DNA of 5,140 bases from Chitinophagaceae bacterium (GTDB lineage: Bacteria; Bacteroidota; Bacteroidia; Chitinophagales; Chitinophagaceae). The position numbers and the translations under genes are program-made. The stretch is taken from NCBI GenBank assembly GCA_026785745.1, contig JAJAZO010000481.1:1-5140 (forward strand). Reading direction: 5' to 3'. The notes under the pieces were generated by a model. That model had not been told where the DNA came from. It did not search any database and saw only the letters and a list, made by a program, of their open reading frames with translations. This document shows positions 1 through 5,140 of the stretch, piece by piece. Numbering within the stretch: the stretch's first letter is position 1; each line of letters opens with the position of its first letter.

Positions 1-1002
1 GAGTATTTTTTCCGCCGCCAGTTATGGTTATTGGTCTTTGGCTTATTCAATGCTTTTGTGCTGTTATGGTTTTGGGATATTTTATTTCAATATGCCATCT
101 GTGGTATGATCCTTTTTGCTTTTCGCAGACTGTCACCCAAAATATTGATCATCGCAGCAGTTGTTTGTTTGTTCTTGCAAACGGCCAGAGATAATGTGCT
201 TTTTTACCGGGATAAAAAAGTAATTACCACCGGGGAAATGATTGCAAAAAAAGATACGACACAGATAAAACTAACGGATGATGAGAAAGCAGAACTTGGA
301 GCGATGACAGGGTTAAAAGAAAAAAATTCTGCTGAAGGGAAAAAGAAAGAAATGGAAAAAAGTCTCCGGAAAGTAAGAGGAGATTATGCTTCCTTTTATG
401 AATACCAGAGCGAAAGAAGTTTTTATGGTGAAGTACATTATACCTACGATGGTTTATGGGACATCCTGATATTTATGTTCTTGGGAATGGCTTTTTATAA
501 AAACGGCGTACTGATGGGTAATGCCCCGGCTAAACTGTATTGGCTGCTGTTTGTTGGAGGAATGGCAGGAGGCATTTTCCTCACCTGGTTTAAGCTTAAA
601 CCATTAATTGATTTAAATTTTAATTATTATGAAATTATAAAACAGGTAAAGCTTGAATTATATGAAGTAGCAAGGGTATTCCGTTCTATTGGCATCTTTG
701 GTTTGATAATGCTGTTGTATAAATCCGGCTGGTTCAAATGGTTCTTTGCATTGATGCGGCCTGTTGGGCAAATGGCATTTACCAATTACCTGATGCAATC
801 GTTATTGGCAGGGCTGTTCTTTTATGGAATCGGGTTTGGGTATTTTGGAAAACTGCAGCGGTATGAAATTTATTATGTCGTGGCAGCAACGTGGACATTG
901 CAAATTATATGGAGCCATATCTGGTTGCGTTATTTCCGTTTCGGTCCATTAGAGTGGGCATGGCGTTGTTTAACTTATTGGAAAAAACAACCATTCAGAA
1001 AA
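1..1002 (+). repeat. tandem gene duplication, unit 1 (partner 1421-2422)
   Basis: Bases 1-1002 and 1421-2422 encode homologous 334-residue stretches that align codon for codon with a constant offset of 1420 nt and no indel. Hand-counted amino-acid identity is about 58% (193 of 334). The duplication is old enough for wide divergence but both frames remain intact. Confidence 0.85.
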
Positions 1003-1038
1003 AATAATTCGGCAACGGATACAATGGGAGTATCGTAA
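1..1038 (+). CDS. DUF418 (YeiB-like) multi-pass membrane protein, copy 1, 5'-truncated by window edge
   Basis: The frame is open from the first base, so the gene begins upstream. The visible 345 residues match residue 106 onward of the neighbouring paralogue, and the first ten (EYFFRRQLWL) differ from it at one position. About 105 N-terminal residues are therefore missing, including the expected LDSLRG-type segment. Several hydrophobic helices flank a polar, lysine-rich loop of about 80 residues (roughly 64-145). The C-terminal third carries the DUF418 signature: FRSIG at 227-231, RPVGQMAFTNYLMQS at 253-267 and FGPLEWAW at 314-321. YeiB/DUF418 proteins are predicted inner-membrane proteins of unknown function, distantly related to membrane acyltransferases of the HGSNAT type; activity here is inference only. 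The protein ends with 11 residues (NNSATDTMGVS) absent from copy 2. A TTG at 31 could be read as a start, but homology shows the reading frame continues upstream. Confidence 0.88.
   Translation, partial: EYFFRRQLWLLVFGLFNAFVLLWFWDILFQYAICGMILFAFRRLSPKILIIAAVVCLFLQTARDNVLFYRDKKVITTGEMIAKKDTTQIKLTDDEKAELGAMTGLKEKNSAEGKKKEMEKSLRKVRGDYASFYEYQSERSFYGEVHYTYDGLWDILIFMFLGMAFYKNGVLMGNAPAKLYWLLFVGGMAGGIFLTWFKLKPLIDLNFNYYEIIKQVKLELYEVARVFRSIGIFGLIMLLYKSGWFKWFFALMRPVGQMAFTNYLMQSLLAGLFFYGIGFGYFGKLQRYEIYYVVAATWTLQIIWSHIWLRYFRFGPLEWAWRCLTYWKKQPFRKNNSATDTMGVS
766..800 (+). repeat. 35-nt perfect direct repeat, copy A
   Basis: This stretch is identical to 2186-2220 and encodes the core GQMAFTNYLMQS of the DUF418 domain. 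It is the longest perfect DNA match I noticed between the two paralogues, and mismatches bound it on both sides (765/2185 and 801/2221). Confidence 0.9.
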
Positions 1039-1105
1039 ACCGGTATTATAAAATGATTGAGAAGGAATATAATTTTAAATAGTTCAATCTCATCAAATCA
1101 ACCAG

Positions 1106-2425
1106 ATGTCAAACGGATCAACAACTACTTTAGCTGCACCGGTAAATCAACAGGAAAGAATTATTATACTCGACAGTCTGAGAGGGTTTGCTATTCTTGG
1201 TATATTATTGATGAATATTCCAAGCTTCGCTTTACCAAACCCGGTGGGTGGCGACCCCTCAATACTCAATGAATGGGGAACCATCAATTTTAAAGTCTGG
1301 AATTTTGTATCATGGTTTCCCGAAGGCACTCAACGGGCAATATTCTCCATGTTATTTGGTGCCGGTATCCTTCTTTTTGTTGGAGGCAAAGAAAAAAGAT
1401 TAGATGGGTTATTACCGGCTGATTATTTTTTTCGCCGGCAACTATGGCTGATAGTATTTTCATTGATTGATGTTTTTATACTGCTATGGTCTGGTGATAT
1501 ATTATTGGACTATGCTTGCCTGGGTATGATTATGTACTCTTTTCGTAAACTATCTCCTAAAGCATTACTGATTGGAGCTGGTCTTTGTTTTGTTTTTATG
1601 CTTGCGAGGGAAAACCGGGATTTGTACCAGGATAAAAAAATGATCCATCGTGGAGAAATGGTAGCAGTAATTGATACTTCTGTAACAAAGCTAACTGTTA
1701 TTCAAAAAGAACAACTTGGCGCTATGCAAGACTTTAAAAGCAGAACCACGCCGGAAGGAAGGGTGAAGAGAATGGAAAAGGCAATACTAAAAACCCAGGG
1801 AAGCTATGAAGAGTTGTATGAATACAGGACTAACCGGTATGTTGATGATTTAGTGAGGTATCTTTTCTTTGGTATATGGGATGTATTGCTTTTTATGTTT
1901 TTGGGTATGGCTTTTTTTAAAATGGGAATTTTAACCGGACAGTCAAATGTCAAAGTGTATTGGGGAATGTGTATCGTTGGGCTTGGTATAGGACTCACTT
2001 TATCCTATTTCCGTTTGCAACAGCTGGTGGATGTAAAATTCAATTGGTTTGAGTACACTAAAAAATTTGACTTTGCATTTTATGAATTGTCCCGCACATT
2101 CCGGTCGATTGGCATATTAGGTTCGTTGATGTTATTATATAAATCAGGTGTGTTTAAATGGTTGTTTGCTTTGCTGCGGCCGGTAGGGCAAATGGCATTT
2201 ACCAATTACCTGATGCAATCATTAATGTGCGGTTTGTTTTTCTACGGCGTTGGCTTTGGAATGTATGGCCAATTACAACGACATGAAATTTATTATGTGG
2301 TCGGGGCTGTTTGGATTTTTCAGATAATCTATAGCCATATCTGGTTGCGGTTTTTCCGGTTTGGTCCATTGGAGTGGGCATGGAGAAGCTTGACGTATTG
2401 GAAAAAACAACCGTTTAGAAAATAA
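1106..2425 (+). CDS. DUF418 (YeiB-like) multi-pass membrane protein, copy 2, complete
   Basis: This is a 439-residue protein, a usual length for the family. A short polar N-terminus leads into RIIILDSLRGFAILGILLMN (18-37), the hallmark N-terminal segment of the YeiB/HGSNAT-like membrane proteins. FSMLFGAG (80-87), another family motif, follows. By eye there are about nine or ten hydrophobic helices, with a charged loop at roughly 168-250. The C-terminal DUF418 region has FRSIG (332-336), RPVGQMAFTNYLMQS (358-372) and FGPLEWAWRSLTYWKKQP (419-436). The ATG at 1106 puts 17 residues ahead of the first helix, as is usual; no Shine-Dalgarno sequence precedes it, which is normal in Bacteroidota. It follows copy 1 by 67 nt with no terminator between, so co-transcription is likely, and a strong terminator lies 25 nt after its stop. 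Function is unknown: a membrane acyl-transfer or transport role is suggested only by distant family resemblance. Confidence 0.92.
   Translation: MSNGSTTTLAAPVNQQERIIILDSLRGFAILGILLMNIPSFALPNPVGGDPSILNEWGTINFKVWNFVSWFPEGTQRAIFSMLFGAGILLFVGGKEKRLDGLLPADYFFRRQLWLIVFSLIDVFILLWSGDILLDYACLGMIMYSFRKLSPKALLIGAGLCFVFMLARENRDLYQDKKMIHRGEMVAVIDTSVTKLTVIQKEQLGAMQDFKSRTTPEGRVKRMEKAILKTQGSYEELYEYRTNRYVDDLVRYLFFGIWDVLLFMFLGMAFFKMGILTGQSNVKVYWGMCIVGLGIGLTLSYFRLQQLVDVKFNWFEYTKKFDFAFYELSRTFRSIGILGSLMLLYKSGVFKWLFALLRPVGQMAFTNYLMQSLMCGLFFYGVGFGMYGQLQRHEIYYVVGAVWIFQIIYSHIWLRFFRFGPLEWAWRSLTYWKKQPFRK
2186..2220 (+). repeat. 35-nt perfect direct repeat, copy B
   Basis: This is the partner of 766-800, in the same position within the second DUF418 gene. 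Such a tract in tandem orientation could support recombination that would delete 1420 bp and fuse the two genes in frame. Confidence 0.9.
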
Positions 2426-2450
2426 AATTTGCAATAAATGCTATTTTCAT

Positions 2451-2488
2451 AAACCGCTTATCCGGCATTGGATAGGCGGTTTGTTTTT
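2451..2488 (+). terminator. intrinsic (rho-independent) terminator after the DUF418 pair
   Basis: The arm AAACCGCTTATCC (2451-2463) pairs with GGATAGGCGGTTT (2470-2482) to give a 13-bp stem with one G-U wobble and a 6-nt loop, GGCATT. GTTTTT (2483-2488) follows at once. It lies 25 nt after the stop codon of copy 2 and separates the membrane-protein pair from the peptidase gene. The reverse strand lacks a T-run after the hairpin, so it should act mainly on + strand transcripts. Confidence 0.9.
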
Positions 2489-2590
2489 GTTACACTGTAT
2501 GCTTAACTTGTATACCCGGACAATCAATAATCTCCCCCCTGAATTCTTTTAATTCCCCCATTATTTCTTCAAATTAAAAACAAATTTTTT
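2483..2590 (+). other. intergenic leader upstream of the S9 peptidase gene
   Basis: About 100 nt of AT-rich sequence lie between the terminator and the peptidase start. Since a terminator precedes it, the peptidase promoter should be here, but I find no good match to the Bacteroidota consensus (TTG, then TAnnTTTG). The nearest is TAACTTG at 2504-2510. Two C-runs (2534-2539 and 2555-2559) flank a small GAATT/AATTC inverted repeat. The last 20 nt before the ATG are A- and T-rich with no Shine-Dalgarno sequence, typical of the phylum. Confidence 0.5.
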
Positions 2591-4582
2591 ATGAAATTGA
2601 GAAACTTGCTTGTTGCCTGCTTCTTATTACCGGTTGTCGCAATTGCCCAGAAAAACTGGACACCCGAACAATGCCTGAAAATTAAAAACATTACATCCGT
2701 CCGTGTATCGCCGGATGGAGTTAAAATATTATACACCGTTCGTGAAGCCGTGATGACCGACGATCGCAGCGAATATGTAAACCAGGTATGGCTTTGTAAT
2801 GCCGACGGCAGCAACTCCATTCAACTAACCAAAGGCGATAAAAACTCTTCCAATCCTAAATGGAGTCCGGATGGTAAATGGATTGCATTTACTTCCTCCA
2901 GAGATAGTAAAAACAATTTGTATGTACTGCCTGTAGGCGGCGGCGAAGCTGAAAAAGTAACAGATGTAAAAACCAGTGTAGGCGAATATGACTGGAGTCA
3001 TGATGGGAAAATGATTGCTTTTACAATGAGTGATGCCGCCGCCGATAAAGAAGAAAAAGATAAGAAAGCAAAGAATGACTGGTATTATATGGATGAAGAG
3101 ATAAAACAAAACAGACTCTATGTGCTTTGGTTGAATGCAAAAGATACAGCCGGTAAATATGTGCAGAAGAAATTGACCAAAGAAAATTATAATGTAAATG
3201 CATTTGACTGGAGTACTGATGGAAAGAGTATTGCATACAGTCATGGTTTTTCGCCAGAGGTCAATCATAATGTGTACAGCGATATTTCATTGATTGAAAT
3301 TGAAAGTGGAAAAATAAAATCTATCGCCAATACAGCCGCCGGAGAAACAAATCCGCAATTCAGCCCGGACGGGAAAATGCTTTCATATTATTGTACGGCC
3401 GACCCGGTTGATTGGTCAGGCCCCCGTCATGCAAAAATTTATTCGTTGACCGATGGTAAAAGCTGGCGGTTAAAAGCAACACCCGATGAAAACGGTGGCA
3501 TTATTGGTTGGACGCCTGATGGTAAAAATGTATTATGGAGTGAGGCTAATAAAACACTGAACAGTATTTATCAATTAAGTGTTGACGGTAAAACAATTAC
3601 TGAATGGAACAAAGGCTCAAAAGATTTGATTGGTGCAGCCACACTTAATTCAACAGGAACCTATCTTTCCTTCACATTACAAAATCCATCTCAGTTACCG
3701 GAAGCATACATCAGCCCTCTAAATAATTTTTATCCTGTAAAAGTTACAAGTCTCAATGCTGACCATGCAGGTAAAGCGTTACCCAAAACAGAAGTAGTAA
3801 AATGGAAAGGTGCTGATGGAAAAGAAATAGAAGGACTACTTACTTATCCTGTCAATTATAAGCCAGGTCAAAAAGTTCCATTTATATTAAATGTACATGG
3901 CGGCCCAGCCGGTGTGTTTCAACAAAATTGTGTAGCGGCTAACCAGGGCACTTATCCTATTGCAGCATTTGCTGAAATGGGATATGCAGTGTTGCGCCCC
4001 AACCCAAGAGGCTCTACTGGTTATGGAACAGATTTCCGTATGGCTAACCGTGAAGATTGGGGAGGAAAAGATTTTCAGGATCTGATGGCAGGCGTTGATT
4101 ATGTAATAAAAATGGGAGTGGCCGATTCAACTAAAATGGGAGTGATGGGCTGGAGCTATGGTGGTTTTATGAGCAGTTGGATTGTAGGACATACCGACCG
4201 TTTTAAAGTAGCTTCAATCGGCGCCCCGGTAGTTGATTTAGCACACCAGAATCTTACGGATGATATTGAAGGGTTTCTACCCTCCTATTTTAAAGCGAAT
4301 CCATGGGATGACTGGAGCAAGTATGATGCACATTCACCCTTACGATTTATACAAAATGTAAAAACGCCGGTGATGTTGCAGCATGGCGAAGCAGACCTGA
4401 GGGTTCCTTTCAGTAATTCAGTTATGTTTTATAATGCATTAAGAAGAAGAAATGTCCCGGTACGGTTGCTGGCATTACCCCGTCAACCGCATGGGCCTAC
4501 TGAACCAAGAATGGTATTGAAAACGATGCAGACCAATGTAGAGTGGTTTGAAAAATTTATCGGAGATAAGAAAGGGTTTTAA
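2591..4582 (+). CDS. exported S9-family (prolyl oligopeptidase family) serine peptidase
   Basis: This 663-residue protein is predicted to cleave peptides outside the cytoplasm, as a dipeptidyl- or acylaminoacyl-peptidase-like enzyme. Residues 1-19 form a Sec signal peptide (MK start, hydrophobic core, AIA before Gln20). A beta-propeller follows, with repeated SPDG-type blades at 40-43, 92-95, 136-139, 208-211, 258-261 and 308-311 and a weaker one near 354-356; a lysine/glutamate-rich insert sits at about 152-161. The alpha/beta-hydrolase domain covers about 410-660: HGGP at 436-439 (oxyanion region), nucleophile Ser522 in GWSYGG, Asp602 in HGEADLRVP and His634 in PRQPHG. The Ser-Asp and Asp-His spacings (80 and 32) fit S9 enzymes, so it should be active. 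Exact subfamily and substrate cannot be settled from sequence alone. The ATG at 2591 is the one that yields a proper signal peptide. A serine hydrolase gene follows within about 20 nt. Confidence 0.95.
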   Translation: MKLRNLLVACFLLPVVAIAQKNWTPEQCLKIKNITSVRVSPDGVKILYTVREAVMTDDRSEYVNQVWLCNADGSNSIQLTKGDKNSSNPKWSPDGKWIAFTSSRDSKNNLYVLPVGGGEAEKVTDVKTSVGEYDWSHDGKMIAFTMSDAAADKEEKDKKAKNDWYYMDEEIKQNRLYVLWLNAKDTAGKYVQKKLTKENYNVNAFDWSTDGKSIAYSHGFSPEVNHNVYSDISLIEIESGKIKSIANTAAGETNPQFSPDGKMLSYYCTADPVDWSGPRHAKIYSLTDGKSWRLKATPDENGGIIGWTPDGKNVLWSEANKTLNSIYQLSVDGKTITEWNKGSKDLIGAATLNSTGTYLSFTLQNPSQLPEAYISPLNNFYPVKVTSLNADHAGKALPKTEVVKWKGADGKEIEGLLTYPVNYKPGQKVPFILNVHGGPAGVFQQNCVAANQGTYPIAAFAEMGYAVLRPNPRGSTGYGTDFRMANREDWGGKDFQDLMAGVDYVIKMGVADSTKMGVMGWSYGGFMSSWIVGHTDRFKVASIGAPVVDLAHQNLTDDIEGFLPSYFKANPWDDWSKYDAHSPLRFIQNVKTPVMLQHGEADLRVPFSNSVMFYNALRRRNVPVRLLALPRQPHGPTEPRMVLKTMQTNVEWFEKFIGDKKGF

Positions 4583-4605
4583 TGAAAAATAGATGCGTAG
4601 TATGA
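4582..4605 (+). other. possible coupling mini-ORF between the two hydrolase genes
   Basis: An ATG overlaps the peptidase stop (TAATG, 4580-4584) and opens a 7-codon frame (MKNRCVV) whose TGA (4603-4605) overlaps the hydrolase ATG at 4602 (ATGA). This stop-start chain could let ribosomes pass from one gene to the next. It is probably not a functional peptide gene and may be chance. Confidence 0.25.
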
Positions 4606-5140
4606 AACAAATTTTGATTTTACTTTTCGCAGTCGGTTTTCATTTTTCCTGTAAACAAAATAAGCAGGCAGATAAAATTGACGCAGTACAATATGATTCT
4701 TTATATCAACCGGCTGTCTTTACTGATGCCGGTCGGCTGGATAAAATAAAGAAACTGTTTCCTGTAATTGACAGCATTTATAGAAAATATGCAATAGCTA
4801 ATCATTTCCCCGGCATAGCATTTGGCCTTGTAGTGGATGGTAAGCTTTTATACAGCGGCAATTACGGCTATACTGATATAGATAAGAAAATAGCGGTTAC
4901 CTCATCATCTCTGTTTCGCATTGCATCCATGAGCAAGAGTTTTACAGCCATGGCGATATTAAAATTAAGAGATGAGGGAAAATTAAATCTTGATGATCCG
5001 GCATATTTATATATCCCCGAATTAAAGGAAGCAAAATATCCAACAGCAGATGCACCGCACATCACTATCCGGCATTTACTGACACATGGTGCTGGTTTTC
5101 CCGAAGACAACCCTTGGGGCGACAGACAACTGGCAGATAA
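4602..5140 (+). CDS. beta-lactamase-family (class C-like) serine hydrolase, putative lipoprotein, 3'-truncated by window edge
   Basis: The frame stays open to the window end, giving 179 complete codons of a protein normally 350-550 residues long. The N-terminus MKQILILLFAVGFHFSC has a lipoprotein-like signal with candidate acylated Cys17; the residues before it (HFS) are a loose lipobox, so plain secretion is possible. The enzyme domain shows PGIAFGLVVDGKLLYSGNYG, then the nucleophile motif SMSK (Ser109, Lys112) in RIASMSKSFTAMAILKL, LNLDDPA, and ITIRHLLTHGAGFPEDNPWG. These match the PF00144 family: class C beta-lactamases, esterases, D-aminopeptidases and penicillin-binding-like proteins. 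The YxN and KTG/HxG motifs would lie past the edge, so completeness cannot be judged. An in-frame ATG at 4593 (adding MRS) is an equally legal start; a stop at 4590 rules out anything longer. It lies just after the S9 peptidase gene and is probably in the same operon. Substrate unknown. Confidence 0.9.
   Translation, partial: MKQILILLFAVGFHFSCKQNKQADKIDAVQYDSLYQPAVFTDAGRLDKIKKLFPVIDSIYRKYAIANHFPGIAFGLVVDGKLLYSGNYGYTDIDKKIAVTSSSLFRIASMSKSFTAMAILKLRDEGKLNLDDPAYLYIPELKEAKYPTADAPHITIRHLLTHGAGFPEDNPWGDRQLAD

Noticed and set aside
1053..1082. 9-codon frame (MIEKEYNFK) between the DUF418 genes
   Set aside because: It is too short to support and has no overlap with either neighbour that would suggest coupling.
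1057..1272. 71-codon + strand frame starting at TTG
   Set aside because: It overlaps the start of DUF418 copy 2 in another frame, has a rare start codon and no family resemblance.
1..2425. Insertion sequence or composite mobile element framed by the repeats
   Set aside because: The repeats are homologous coding sequence of two paralogues. There is no transposase, terminal inverted repeat or target-site duplication.
2487..2510. Bacteroidota-type promoter (TTG, then TAACTTG)
   Set aside because: The spacer is about 14 nt, shorter than the expected 17-23, and the second element lacks one T of TAnnTTTG. It also overlaps the terminator tail.
2609..2620. Lipobox (LVAC, Cys10) in the S9 peptidase signal
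   Set aside because: The cysteine comes too early, leaving too short a hydrophobic core before it, while AIA-Gln at 17-20 is a normal signal peptidase I site.
2825..3268. 147-codon open frame on the minus strand
   Set aside because: It lies wholly inside the peptidase gene, opposite a well-supported frame with catalytic motifs. Its translation is low-complexity hydrophobic sequence with no recognisable motif, as expected of antisense shadow.
4868..5110. 80-codon open frame on the minus strand
   Set aside because: It is antisense to the SMSK-containing hydrolase, whose motifs leave no doubt about the real frame.

Overview
The window looks like a chromosomal segment of a Bacteroidota bacterium, plausibly from the Chitinophagaceae. 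This rests on moderate-to-low GC by eye, start codons without Shine-Dalgarno sequences but with A-rich leaders, and the style of the secreted proteins. The taxonomic placement is inferred from style, not from a marker gene. All four genes are on the + strand, and nothing in the window indicates a mobile element, phage, CRISPR array or RNA gene.

Region 1 (1-2425) holds two tandem, full-frame paralogues of a multi-pass membrane protein with a C-terminal DUF418 domain (YeiB-like). The first is cut by the window edge and lacks about 105 N-terminal residues. The second is complete at 439 aa. They align without a gap over 334 residues at about 58% identity (hand count) and sit 67 nt apart with no terminator between them, so they are probably co-transcribed. 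A strong intrinsic terminator (2451-2488) closes this unit.

Region 2 (2426-2590) is the intergenic stretch: the terminator, then about 100 nt of AT-rich leader with two short C-runs and no convincing promoter.

Region 3 (2591-5140) holds an exported prolyl-oligopeptidase-family (S9) serine peptidase with a beta-propeller and an intact Ser522-Asp602-His634 triad. About 20 nt further on is a serine beta-lactamase-like hydrolase (SMSK motif) with a lipoprotein-like signal, cut by the right edge. Their spacing indicates one transcript and possible translational coupling. Both products are predicted to act outside the cytoplasm on peptides or peptide-like amide/ester bonds. A role in nutrient peptide turnover or cell-wall peptide handling is possible but inferred.

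I do not see a convincing novel system. The most interesting points are the uneven divergence of the DUF418 pair, a poly-A length difference that explains the longer C-terminus of the first copy, and a 7-codon mini-ORF that bridges the two hydrolase genes.
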